The notes beneath the pieces were generated by a model. That model saw only the letters and a program-made list of their open reading frames with translations, did not search any database and had not been told where the DNA came from. The position numbers and the translations under genes are program-made. This document shows, piece by piece, positions 23,401 to 35,291 of a DNA stretch of 64,000 bases. This stretch comes from Sciurus carolinensis (taxonomy: Eukaryota > Chordata > Mammalia > Rodentia > Sciuridae), in contig NW_025920104.1 of NCBI RefSeq assembly GCF_902686445.1, positions 1,860,001 to 1,924,000 of the forward strand, given 5' to 3'. The stretch's first letter is position 1, and every line of letters begins with the position of its first letter.

Positions 23401-24306
23401 GAAATAAAAGCAAGAATCAATAACTGGGATAGATTCAAACTAAAAAGCTTTCTCTCAGCAAAGGAAACTATCATCAATGCGAAGAAAGAGTCTACAGAGT
23501 GGGAGAAAATCTTTGCCAATCTTACTTCAGATAGAGCAATAATCTCCAGAATTTTTAAAGAACTCAAAATCTCTACACCAAGAATGCAAATAATCCAATG
23601 GACAAATGGGTAAGGAAATGAATAGATACTTCACAGAAGATCTACAAGCAATCAACAAACAAATGGAAAAATGTTCAACATCTCTAGTAATAAGAGAAAT
23701 GTAATTCAAAACCACCCTAAGATTCCATCTCAACCCAATTAGAACGGCGATTATCAAGAACACAAACAACAATAGGTGTTGGCGAGGATGTGGGGAGAAA
23801 GGTACACTCATACATTGCTGGTGGGGCTGCAATGTAGTGCAGCCACTCTGGAAAGCAGTGTGGAGACTCCTTAGAAACTTGGAATGGAATCACCATTTGA
23901 CCCAGCTATCCCACTCCTTGGTCTATACCCAAAGGACTTAAAATCAGCATATTACAGAGATACAACCACATCAATGTTCATAGCTGCTCAGTTCACAATA
24001 GCCAGATTGTGGAACCAACCTAGATGTCCTTCAATTGATGAATGAATAAAGAAACTGTGGTATATATATACAATGGAATATTACTCAGCCATAAAGAATA
24101 ATAAAATTATGGCATTTGCAGGCAAATGGATGAAATTGGAGAATATCATGCTAAGTGAGATAAGCCAATTTCAAAAAAACCAAAGGACAAATGATATCGC
24201 TAATAAGTGGATGATGACACATAATGGGGGGTGGAAGGGATTAGTGTTAGGGTTAGAGTTATGGTTAGGGAGGGGGGCAAGAATGGAGGAAGGAAGGACT
24301 GTATAG
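20401..24306 (+). pseudogene. L1 ORF2 (endonuclease-reverse transcriptase), full length, broken
   Basis: Start MNQMTGNTNHISI at 20401; end at 24306, about 1300 codons, the usual ORF2p size. Endonuclease residues visible: Asn in 'TLNINSLN' (about 20450), Glu in 'CMQETHL' (about 20530), Asp/Asn in 'LGDFNTPLS' (20834-20860), Asp in 'FSKIDHILCH' and 'LSDHNG' Asp-His near 21090. Reverse transcriptase: 'FIPGMQGWF' near 22090, '[13 protein letters not shown]' near 22370 and the catalytic FADD at 22491-22502. The C-terminus has 'TIARLWNQPRCPS' near 24000. In-frame TGA or TAA (for example near 20498 and 21186) and frameshifts make it inactive. The last 25 codons contain Leu/Gly-rich residues encoded by TTAGGG-like units. 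Confidence 0.94.
24241..24270. repeat. Telomere-like TTAGGG hexamers inside L1
   Basis: Five imperfect TTAGGG-type units, followed directly by a G-rich run. This lies at the end of ORF2 of the plus-strand L1, the same position as the hexamers in the minus-strand L1s. On this strand the G-rich tract could fold into a G-quadruplex. Confidence 0.85.
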
Positions 24307-24855
24307 AAGTAAAAGAGGGGTTGGAGGGGTGGGGGGAAGGGAAAATAACAGAATGAATCAAACAACATTACTCTATGTAAATTTATGATTACACAAATGT
24401 TATGCCTTATGCCATGTACAAACAGAGAAACAACATGTATCCCATTTGTTTACAATAAAAAAAGGAAAAAAAAAATAAAAGTAAAAAAAAATCACCACCT
24501 GTGAATTTATTAAGTTTTCAGATGCACATGGACACATGGATATATCAGACTCACATCTGGGAAACCAGGACCGTAAGCTTACCAGACACTGTAGACCACC
24601 TAACCATGCAGCCCCCTCACCTGAACAGCAGGAGAGGCTCCAGATATAGTGGCAGAGAGTTGCACACTGACTCATCATCTTATCAGACTCCCCAGTGGAT
24701 GCATAAGGCATCAACAGACCAGGAACTCGGGAGGCCAACAGGTGAACCATTGATGGACCCTGGGACTTCAGCTAATTCACACTTTCTGCTTAACCCATCC
24801 TTGAGAAACTGACTGCAATCAGGAACCCGGCTTTGACCCTGTGACATGGGCTCCT

Positions 24856-26242
24856 GCCACAAGCATGGGATCAATGTCTACAGAATTCTAAAGGAAAGGT
24901 AGTTACCCTATGTGCAACCATGACATTAATCAAGTATAAGTCAGCAGGCAGTCATTCTAAAGTAGGAGAGATGATGGGGACCACAAAACCCATGAACCTG
25001 TCTTCAAAACCCACTATTTAGAGACAAATCACAATTTAAAACTATTGTTACAGGATGAATGAAAATAAAGTCCTGAGGACTGATGAAACATTGTATAAAT
25101 GAGAAGTGGCAAATCCTATATCCATTGAAGTATACTGCTAAGAATGTATAGGATCCATTAAAGAATCAAATTTAGATGCTATAAACTTTAATAATCATAC
25201 TATTATTGACAAAAATCAGGAGACTATGGAAGAAAAGGAAAAGAAAATTTGAGATTACTAATGTCCCATCCCTCAAAACGGAGTCCATGAACACCATAAT
25301 CAAATAAGATGTAGTTTTAAAAAGTTTTGAAACTGTTAATATTTTACAACATTCTTTAATTTTAAAAGGATGGGTTAGGAAATAAATCCTGTGGTGAGAA
25401 ACATTCTGAGATTCAGTAATTCCCCTCAATTTCTCTTCATTTTTACCTGTTACTGCTAAATTCAGACCACACTATTTATATTGTTTTTAAAGTATCACAT
25501 TCCATGTGATCCTTTTTCATGAAAACATATGTAAAAACTCTTTCTAGCCTCAATTTGCTCACATACAGAAAAACATGATGCATAATGTTTCCTAATGTGA
25601 TGCCTGCTTGATGGAATTAAGATTAGAAATCAATTTTATTACTTTCTTTTTTCCATCTTCTAGAATATTTAAATTCTTCATTAAATAAGAGTATTTTTCT
25701 ATTTAAAAATATATGATGTCATATAATGAGTTCCACAATGATGTCTTTCACATATATTTAAAAATAATAGGTATTTCCACAAGTGCTAACTTATAAAAGC
25801 ATATACATTTCATTTTCAGAAAGTGGTTATAATCTTGTTGAAGGGAAAATTGAAAGGATTTGCTAATATTCTAACAAAATCACTAATCCTTTAAAAATTA
25901 AATACTTAAACAGGAAGAAAAGAATTAGGTCTTTTGTTCTTTTTTTTCTTATGTTTTCACTTTAAGCCATAGGTAATTATTCTGTTAGTATTCAAAAATT
26001 TCTCTGAAATAAAATTATGGGCATACTTTTCTTAAAAGTTATAAAGTGTTTAAAATACATAACACACAGAATGGTGTTATGATATTATAGATTTTGAAGG
26101 AGGAAAATAAAAACATTTATATTTTCTTGTGTATTCATAAAAAAATCTCTAGAACAATACAAATTGACTGTGTTGGTAACATGTTAACTTGACTTTATTT
26201 TAATCCTACATACTTGTATTAGCACTCTCTAGTCCTTCTGTT
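24856..26242. other. AT-rich duplicated sequence without recognised gene
   Basis: Counterpart of 2451-3846 with scattered substitutions and 1-4 base indels; no coding signature. Confidence 0.4.
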
Positions 26243-26303
26243 CATATATATATTTATATACATGTATATATGTATATATGTGTGTTCATATATATATATA
26301 TAA
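26243..26303. repeat. TA-rich microsatellite
   Basis: TATA/TGTATA runs; counterpart of 3847-3900 but with the TG block mostly replaced by TATA/TGTA. Confidence 0.88.
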
Positions 26304-26451
26304 TGCATTTTTTCAATAATAGTTCTTTCTCAAATTCCATGAACCTAAGAAGCAACTGCAGTAAAGCAAAATCTCCCCCACTCCAATAGTCTATAGGTTC
26401 ATGGAAAAAGTGTCTTAATGTAATCAAGTACTCACTTACCCAGGAGCCCCA

Positions 26452-26520
26452 TTGATATAATTGCAAATTATTACAACCATTTTGTAAAGCAGTATGAAAT
26501 TTCATCAAAAGACTAATGAA
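26452..26520 (+). mobile_element. Older L1, left part (copy 2)
   Basis: Same L1 ORF2-end landmarks as 4050-4118, interrupted at 26520 by the nested L1. Confidence 0.7.
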
Positions 26521-29427
26521 ACAAAATAGACAAACTCTTAGCCACACGAACAAAGAGAATGAGAGAGAAAACTCAAATTACTACAATTTGTGATGAAAAA
26601 GGATACATAAGGACAGATACCACTGAGATACATAACTTAATGAGACTCTACTTCAAAAATCTGTATTCTAACAAAATAGAAACTACCGAGGAAATTGACA
26701 AATTTTTAGAGACATAGGATCCTCCCAAACTGAACCAGGAGGATATACACAACTTAAACAGATCAATATCAAGCAATGAAATATAAGAAGCCATTAAAAA
26801 CCTACCATCCAGGAAAAGTCCAGGACCAGATGGATTCTCAGCCGAGTTCTACAAGACCTTCAAAGAACTCATTCCAATACTTCTCGAAGTATTCCAGGAA
26901 ATAGAAAAGGAGGGTAACCTGCCAAACTCATTCTTTGAAGCTCATATCACACTTATACCCAAACCAGGCAAAGACACATCAAGGAAAGAAAATTTTAGAC
27001 CAATATCTTTGATGAATATAGATGCAAAGATCCTAAACAAAATATTGGCACATCGTACCCAAAAACATATTAAGAAAATTGTGCACCTGGAATGCAAGGA
27101 TGGTTTAACACCTGTAAAGCAATAAATGTAATCCACCATGTCAATAGACTTAAGGATAAGAATCATATGGTTATTTCTATTGATACAGAAAAAGCATTCA
27201 ATAAAATACAACACCCATTCATGCTCAAAACACTAGAAAAAGTAGGGATAGTAGGAACATACCTGAATATTGTAAAGTCTATTTATGGTAAGCCCATGGC
27301 CAACGTCATTCTTAATGGAGAAAAACTGAAGGTATTCCCTTTAAAAATCGGAAAAAGACAGGGATGGCCTCTGTCACCACTTATATTCAACACTGTCCAC
27401 AAAACTCTAGCCAGAGAAATTAGACAGACTAAAGAAATTAAAGGGATACTAATAGGAAAAGAGGAACTTAAGATGTCACTATTTGCTGATGATATGATTC
27501 TATATTTAGAGGATCCAAAACACTACCCCAGAAAATTTCTAGACCTCATCAATGAATTCAGCAAAAGAGCAGGCTATAAAATCAACATGCATAAATCTAA
27601 AGCATTTTTATATTGAAAGCGACAAAACATCTGAAAGGCAAATGAGGAAAACAACTCCATTTGCAATAACTCAAAAAAATAAAAAAAAAAATACTTGGGA
27701 ATCAATCTAACCAAAGAGATAAAAGATCTCTACAATGAAAACTTCAAAACATTGAAGAAAGAAATTGAGGAAGACCTTAGAAGATGGAAAGATCTCCCAT
27801 GTTCTTGGATAGGCAAAATTAATATTGTCAAAATGGCCATACTACCAAAAGGGTTATACAGATTCAATGCAATTCCAATTAAAATCCCAATGACATACCT
27901 TACAGAAAAACAGCAAGTAATCATGAAATTTAACTGGAAGAGTAACTAAAGCAATCCTTAGCAGGAAGAATAAAACAGGGGGTATCACAATACCAGAAAT
28001 TCAACTATGCTACAAAGAAATAGTAACAAAAATGGAATGGTATTGGCACCAAAATAGACAGGTAGATCAATGGTAAAGAATACAGGACATGGGCACAAAC
28101 CCAAATAAATACGATTTTCTCATACTAGACAAAGGTACCAAAAATATGTAATGGAGAAAAGATAGCCTCTTCAACAAATGGTGCTGGGAAAATTGGATAA
28201 CCATATGCAACAGAATGAAATTAAACCCCTATCTCCCACCCTGCAAAAAATCAACTCAAAATTGATCAAGGGCCTCAGATTCATACCAGAGACCTTGCAT
28301 CTTAGAGAAGAAAAGTAGGTCCAAATTTTCAACTTGTTGGCTTAGGATCAGACTTTCTTTACTTGACTCCCATAGCATAAAAATAAAAGCAATAATTAAT
28401 AATTGGGAGAAAGTAAAAGCAAATAACTTTCTCTCAGCAATGGAATCTATCAGCAATGCAAAGAGAGAGCCTACAGAGTGGGAGAAAATCTTTGCCACTC
28501 ATACTTCAGATAGAGCACTAATTTCCAGAATACATAAAATACTCAAAAAACTCTACAAGATGAATACCATCAACCCAATCAACAAATTGGCTAAGGATAT
28601 GAACAGATGCTTCACAGAAGAAGATATACAAGCAATCAGCAATCATATGAAAAATATGTTCACGCTCTTTAGTAATAAGAGAAAATCAAATCAAAATTAC
28701 CCCAAGATTCTATCTCACCTCAATTAGTTTGGTGATTATCCAGAATAAAAGCAACAATAGGTGTTGGAGAGGATGTGGGGAGAAAGGTACACTCATACAT
28801 ACTCATACATTGGTAGGGCTGCAAATAGTGCAGCCACTCTGGAAAGCAGTGTGGAGATACCTTAGAAAATTTGGAATGGACCAACCATTTGACCCATCTC
28901 TCCCACTCCATAGCCTATACTCAAAGGCCTTAAAATCAGCATACTACAGAGTTACAGCCACATCAATGTTCACAGCTGCTCAATTCACAATAGCCAGATT
29001 GTGGAACCAACCTAGATGTCCTTCAATTGATGAATGGATAAAGAAACTGTGGCATATATATACAATGGAATATTACTCGGCCATAAAGAATAATGTAATT
29101 ATGGCATTTGTAGGCAAATGGATGAAATTGGAGAATATCATGCTAAGCGAGATTAGCCAATCTCAAAAAACCAAAGGACAAATGATCTCACTGAAAGCAG
29201 ATGATGACACATAATGGGTGGTGGGAGTGGGGAAAGAATGGAGGAGAGAGGGACTGTATAGAGGGAGAAAAGGGGGTGGGAGGTGTGGGGGGAAGGAAAA
29301 AATAACAGAATGTATCAAACTCCATTACCCTATGTAAATATATGATACGCAAATAATATGCCATTACTCCATGTACAAACAGAAAAAACATGTATCCAAT
29401 TTGTTTACAATAAAAATTAAATGAAGC
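26521..29427 (+). mobile_element. L1 retrotransposon, 5'-truncated, nested (copy 2)
   Basis: Paralogue of 4119-7053, flanked by the same CTAATGAA (26513-26520 and 29428-29435). Relative to copy 1 it lacks about 20 bases near 27085 ('catgatcaagtgtggttcat' is missing). Confidence 0.9.
26533..29214 (+). pseudogene. L1 ORF2 fragment, broken (copy 2)
   Basis: Same reverse transcriptase and C-terminal parts as in copy 1. Blocks include '[13 protein letters not shown]' near 27170, '[12 protein letters not shown]' near 27360 (the usual Cys is Trp) and an intact catalytic FADD at 27482-27493. An open stretch of 161 codons (28729-29214) holds the C-terminal part with 'TIARLWNQPRCPSIDEW'. Stops near 26717, 27615 and 28210 and a roughly 20-base deletion near 27085 break the frame. 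The endonuclease domain is absent. Confidence 0.92.
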
Positions 29428-30140
29428 CTAATGAATGCACCATATGACACAGCTATCCCACTCCTCGATATTTCTCCAAAAGAACTGAACTCAGCAAACT
29501 ATAAGACACATCCAAAACATTGTTTGGAGCAGCACAAACTACAATAATCAAGTTATGAGACCAGCCTTGGTGCCCTCAGAGAAAAGGATAAAGAAAATGT
29601 GGCATATATACCCAAGGAAGTTTTACTCAGCCATAAAAAACAATGAAATTTTGTCATGCACTGCCAAATGGATGGAACTTAAGAACATCCTGCAAAGTGA
29701 AATAAGCCAGACTCAGAAAGTCAAAGGTGAATATTTTTCTCACATGCAGAAATTTGAGAGAAATGAGAAATTTTCAAAACATGGATTTCATGAAAATAAA
29801 AGGTAGAACTATAGAGTAGAAGAAAATGAAAAGGTACAGAAGAGGAATAGGAAATGGGGAGGAATCATGGAATGCAACTTATCAAACCATGCTATGTGCT
29901 TGTATAAACATATCATGATGTATTCAACTTTTATGTATAATGATAATGCATGAATTTAAAAATAAATTAATAAATAGAAGATCACTAGAATAAAGAAAGG
30001 GTATTGGGTAGGGATGAGGGGAAGGAAGGAGGTAGTAGTGGGAACTCAAATGGAGCAAATTACACATTTATTTACTAATAAACAAGAATGAATCTCAATT
30101 ATGTTTAACTATAACTCACTAATAAAAAATAAAAATAAAG
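29428..30140 (+). mobile_element. Older L1, right part (copy 2)
   Basis: Continuation of the interrupted L1: 'agaaaatgtggcatatatac', 'tactcagccataaaaaacaa' and 'aaatggatggaacttaagaa', then a 3' UTR ending in A-rich runs. It is slightly closer to an intact L1 than copy 1, with fewer single-base deletions in this part. Confidence 0.75.
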
Positions 30141-30451
30141 TGAGAGAGCTATTCAAATCAAGGTGCATAGACTGTAACCAAAAACAACTGCAATGAAGTG
30201 AAAGGATGCATATTAAAATAAGGATAGACAATTATTTATCAGTAGACACACACACACAAAACTATTCCTCTTTGAGATTAGAGATGACATAGAAATGCAG
30301 AGAGAAACAGATACTTAAATGAAATCATTAACTAATTATAGACATAATTACTCCTTTGACTTCAAGGAAAAGAGTAGCTAAAACACAATGTTCTGACCTT
30401 TTTTGTTAGTTTGAAATTAGAGAGAAAGAATTTTGGGGGGAATGCAGGATT

Positions 30452-30619
30452 AGCCAGGTGTGGTGGCACACACCTGTAATCCCAGTGACTTGGGAGGCTG
30501 AGTCAGGAGGATCACAAGTTCAAAGTCAGCCTCAGCAATGGCAAGGCACTAAGCAACTCAGTGAGACCCTGTCTCTAAAATAAAATACAAAATAAGGCTG
30601 GTGATGTGACTCACTTGTT
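30452..30619 (+). repeat. B1-dID dimeric SINE, tail-truncated (copy 2)
   Basis: Paralogue of 8079-8246 with very few differences; same truncated ID tail. Confidence 0.93.
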
Positions 30620-31117
30620 CCATGAACAAAGAGAAAGAGAAAATACAGAATTATTTATGTTTCCTCCATATTAGAATTAACTATTGATTTTTATAGACCA
30701 GTGTTCCAAATCTCAAACCCAGAGGAATTGTGAAAAAAGAGCAATGATCCAGGTCAGGTTCTTTCTGTGTACTCACCTGATACATCACATTTAAATAGAA
30801 CTGGTGTGCCCTTGCAGAGGAAGGGGATTGAGCCACAGTGGGAACATCTTCTTCCTCTGTCTACACATTTTACAAAGGGGAGTGGGGATTTTCTAAATGC
30901 ACTCACTAAGCAGAGGCATAGTCATTTAAGTCAGAGCTAGGTATATATTCAGAAAATGGGGTACCTCCTCAAGGTCACTAATGAAATGACTACAAGGAAA
31001 TATAGATGGAGTAATTGATTTCAAACACTAAGAAGGTCAGGTTGAACACATGATTATTTTAGACAAAGATAAGCACAGTCCTTCAATCAAATGTAATTAA
31101 ATCACTACTGTAATTCC
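30620..31117. other. Unassigned duplicated sequence
   Basis: Counterpart of 8247-8738. No gene or repeat recognised. Confidence 0.35.
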
Positions 31118-31281
31118 AAGTCTTTTTTTAATATTGTAAACAAATGGGATACATTTTGATTCTCTGTACATGCAGTAAAGGCATAGCATTCGTGTAATCA
31201 AAAATTTACACAGGGCAATGTTGTTTGATTTATTCTGCCATTTTTTCCCTTCCCCCCACCACACCCACCACTCTTTTCCCT

Positions 31282-34200
31282 CTATACAATCCTTCCTTCC
31301 TCCATTCTTGCCCCCCTCCCTATCCCTACTCCTAAACCTAACCCTAACACTAATGCTAACCCCTCCCACCCCCCATTATATGTCATCATCCACTTATCAG
31401 TTAGATCATTTGTCCTTTGGTTTTTTGAGATTGGCTTATCTCACTTAGCATGATATTCTCCAATTTCATCCATTTGCCTGCAAATGCCATAATTTTATCA
31501 TTCTTTATGGTGAAGTAATATTCCATTGTATATATATGCCACAGTTTCTTTATCCATTCATCAATTGAAGGACATCTAGGTTGGTTCCACAATCTGGCTA
31601 TGGTGAATTGAGCAGCAATGAACGATGATGTGGCTGTATCTCTGTAGTATGCTGATTTTAAGTCCTGTGGGTATAGGCCACGGAGTGGGATAGCTTTGTC
31701 AAATGGTGGTTCCATTCCAAGATATCTGAGGAATCTCCATACTGCTCTCCAGAGTGGTTGCCCTAATTTTCAAACCCACCAGCAGTGTATGAGTGTACCT
31801 TTTTCCCCACATCCTCGCCAACACCTGTTGTTGCTTGTGTTCTTGATAATTGCGATTCTAATTGGGGTGAGATGGAATCTTAGGGTAGTTTTGATTTGCA
31901 TTTCTCTTACTGCTAGAGATGTTGAACATTTTTTCATATATCCATTGATTGCTTGTACATGTTCTGTGATTTGTCTGTTCATTTCCTTAGGCCATTTGTT
32001 GATTGGATTATTTGTATTCATGGTGTAGAGTTTTTTGTGTTCTTATAGATTCTGGAAATTAGTGCTCTATCTGAAGTATGAGTGGGAAAGATATTCTCCC
32101 ACTCTGTAGGCTCTCTCTTCACATCACTGATAGTTTTCTTTGCTGAGAGAAAGCTTTTGAGTTTGAATCTCTCCCAGTTATTGATTCTTGTTTTATTTCT
32201 TGTGCTATGGGAGTCCTGTTAATGAAGTCTGATCCCAAGCCAAGAAGTTGGAGATTTGGATCTACTTTTTCTTCTCTAAGATGCAGGATCTCTGGTCTGC
32301 ATCTGAGGCCCTTGTTCCATTTTTTGTTGATTTTTGGGCAGGGTGGGAGATAGGGGTTTTATTTCATTCTGTAGCATATAGATTTCCAGTTTTCCCAGCA
32401 CCATTTGTTGAAGAGGCATTCTTTTCTGCATTGCATATTTTTGGCCCATGTGTCTAGTATAAGAAAAGTGCATTTATTTGAGTTTATGTCCATGTCCTCT
32501 ATTCTGTACCATTGATCTACCTGTCTATTTTGGTGCTAATACCATGCTTTTTTTGTTACTATTGCTTTGTAGTAGTGTTGGAGATCTTGGATTGCGATAA
32601 CCCCTGCTTCACTCTTTCTGCTGAGGATTGCTTTAGCTATTCTGGGTTTCTTTTTCTTCCAGCTGAATTACATAATTCCTTGCACTATTTCTGTAAGGTG
32701 CATCATTGGGATTTTAATTGGAATTGCACTGAATCTGTATAGCACTTTTTGTAGTATGGCCATTTTGACGATATTAATTCTGCCTATCCAAGAACATGGG
32801 AGATCTGTCCATCTTCTAAGGTTTTCTTTAATTACATTCTTTAGTGTTCTGTAGTTCTCATTTTAGAGGTCTTTCACCTCTTTTGTGAGATTGCTTCCCA
32901 AGTATTTTATTTTTTTTCAAGGCTATTGTGAATGGGATTGTTTTCCTATCTTCTCTTTCTGAAGATTCATCAGTTATGTCTAAAAATGCATTGGATTTAT
33001 GAACATTGATCTTGTAACCTGCTACTCTACTGAATTCACTGATGAGTTCTTAAAGTTTCCTGGTGGAATTTCCAGGTTTTCTAAATATGTAATCATTTTG
33101 TCAGTGAAAAGGGATAGTTTGAGGTCTTCTTTTCCTATTCATATCCCTATAATTTCTTTGGTTTGTCTAGTTGCTCTGGTTAGAGTTTTAAGGATGATGT
33201 TTAATAGAAGTGGTGAAAGAGGGCATTCCTGACTTGTTCCCATTTTTAGGGGGAATGATTTCAGTTTTTCACCATTTAGAATGATATTGGCCATGGGCTT
33301 AGAGAAGATGGCCTTTACAATGCTAAGGAATATTTCCTCTATCCCTATTTTTTCTAGAGTTTTGAGCATGAAGGGATGCTGTATTTTATTGGATGCTTTT
33401 TCTGCTTCTATTGAAATAATCATGTGATTCTCAACTTAAGTTTGTTGATATGGTGAATGACATTTATTGATTTCTGGATGTTGAACCATAATTGCATCCC
33501 TGGGATAAAGCACACTTGATCATGGTGTGCTATCATTTTAATATATCTTTGGATGCAATTTGCTAAGATTTTGTTGAGAATTTTTGTGTCGATGTTCATT
33601 AAGGATATTAGTCTGAAATTTTCTTTCCTTGATGTCTCTCTGTCTGGTTTAGGTGTCAGGGTGATATTGGCTTCATACAATGAGTTTGGGAGGGTTCCCT
33701 CCTCTTCTCTTTAATGGAGTACTTTGAGGAGTATTGGAATGAACTCTTCTTTAAAGATTTTTATAGAACTTGGCTAAGAACACATCTGGTCCCGAACTTT
33801 TCTTTGTTTGTAGACTTTTGATTTCCTCTTCTATTTCATTACTTGAAATTGATTTATTTAAGTTGTGTATGCCCTCCTCATTCAGTTTAGGTAATTCATA
33901 TGTCTCTAGAAAATTTTTGATGTCTTCAAGGTTTTCTGTTGTGTTGGAATATAGATTTTCAAAATTCCTTCTAATTATATTTTGTATTTCACTCGTGTCT
34001 GTTGTGATATTTCCTTGTTCATTCCGAATTTTAGTAATTTGAGTTTTCTTCCTCTTTCTCTTTGTTACTGTGGCTAAGGGTTTAACAATTTTTTTTTATT
34101 TTTTTCAAAGAACCAACTATTTATATGTTAATTTTTCCGATTGTTTCTTTTGTTTCAATTTCATTGATTTCTGCTCTGATTTTGACTATTTCCTGTCTTC

Positions 34201-35239
34201 TACTACTTTTGGTGTTGGTCTGCTCTTCTTTTTCTAGGACTTTGAGCTGTAGTTTTAAGTCATATATTTGTTGATTTTTACTTCTTTTTTTGAATGCACC
34301 CCATGAGATAAATCTTCCTCTAAGTACTGTTTTCATTGTATCCCAGAGATTTTGATGTGATGTGTCTTTGCTCTCATTTATTTCTAAGATTTTTTTATTT
34401 TCCTTCTGATGTCTTGTGCTATCCATTCATAATATAATAGCATATTGCTTAATCTCCAGGTATTGGAGAAGTTTCTCATTTTCATTCTTTCATTTGTTTC
34501 TAATTTCCATCCATTATGATCTGATAGAATACAAGGTAGTATCTCTATCTTCTTGTATTTGCTCAACAAAATATTCCATGAGGAAGAGTTGTGTAGCTTT
34601 GTGGCATAAAATATGGTCTATTTTAGAGAAGGTTCCATGTGCTGCTGAGAAGAAAGTGTATTCATTCTTTGTTGGATGTTATATTCTATATATGCCCATT
34701 AAGTCCAAATTGTTGATTGTGGTATTGAGATCTATGGTTTCTTTATTCAATTTTTGTTTGGAAGATCTATCCCGTGGTGAGAGAGGTGTGTTAAAATCGC
34801 CTAGTACTATTGTCTTGTGGTCTATTTGATTTCTGGAATTGAGAAGGATTTGTTTGATGTACATGGATGAGGCAATGTTCAGGGCATAGATATTTAAGAT
34901 TGTTATGTCTTGCTGGTTTATACTTCCCTTAAGCAGTATGTAATGTCCTTCTTTATCCCTTCTGACTAGTTTTGAGTTGAAGTCCACATTATGTGAAATG
35001 AGGATGGATACTCCAGCTTTTTTGCTGTGTCCATGGGTATGGTATGTTTTTTCACATCCTTTCACTTTTAGTCTATGGGTATCTCTTTCTATGAGATGAG
35101 TCTCTTGCAGTCAGCATATTTTTGGATTTTTCTTTTTAATTCAATCTGCCAGTTTATGTCTTTTTATTGATGAGTTCAGGACATTAACATTCAAGGTTAT
35201 TATTGTGATATGATTTGTATTTCCAGTCATTTGTCTCAT
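31282..35239 (-). pseudogene. L1 ORF2, full length, broken (copy 2)
   Basis: Start near 35239 (MRQMTGNTNHI type). The endonuclease block is open at 34679-35065, with 'VLGDFNTPLS' and the preceding 'INIYALNIASS' stretch. 'ILSDHNGWKLETNERMK' is at 34480-34535. In the reverse transcriptase, '[10 protein letters not shown]' is near 33500 and the catalytic loop reads FTDK at 33097-33108, as in copy 1. The C-terminal 'TIARLWNQPRCPSIDEW' is near 31590. The stop equivalent to copy 1 is at 31282, but a frame change beforehand lets another frame run through the telomere-like stretch. Non-functional. Confidence 0.92.
31323..31360. repeat. Telomere-like CCCTAA hexamers inside L1 (copy 2)
   Basis: Same position and form as 8943-8980, with one substitution in the first units. 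Confidence 0.87.
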
Positions 35240-35291
35240 TTTTGCTTTTTGACATGATTTGGTTTCTCCTTTATTTGGCTATTCCTTTAGT

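Larger units (their letters stand above)
17871..24490 (+). mobile_element. Full-length L1 retrotransposon (type with 68-bp 5' UTR repeats)
   Basis: Starts with GGTTTTTTCAAGGTGGCGGA, a variant of the L1 5' terminal core. It continues with a GC-rich 5' UTR containing tandem 65-71 bp units, ORF1, ORF2, a purine-rich 3' UTR and an impure poly(A) tail to about 24490. Length is about 6.6 kb. It is absent from copy 2 of the duplication, where the two flanks are 1.45 kb apart. It has no target-site duplication, which fits an insertion that deleted target DNA. It is the best-preserved L1 here: reverse transcriptase FADD is intact and most endonuclease residues are visible, but both ORFs contain stops. 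Confidence 0.94.
2451..24855 (+). repeat. Tandem segmental duplication, copy 1
   Basis: From 'gccacaagcatggg' at 2451 the sequence runs in parallel with 24856 onward: the same L1 insertions, SINE, L2 fragment and microsatellites in the same order and orientation, about 95% identical by eye with small indels. Parallelism stops at 17870, where copy 1 carries an L1 instead of the 1.45 kb present in copy 2. It resumes at 24491 (equivalent to 41645) and ends at 24855, where the start of copy 2 follows directly. The junction is therefore visible base by base: the end-type sequence 'atgggctcct' joins the start-type sequence 'gccacaagca'. No long repeat lies at the break. Confidence 0.93.
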
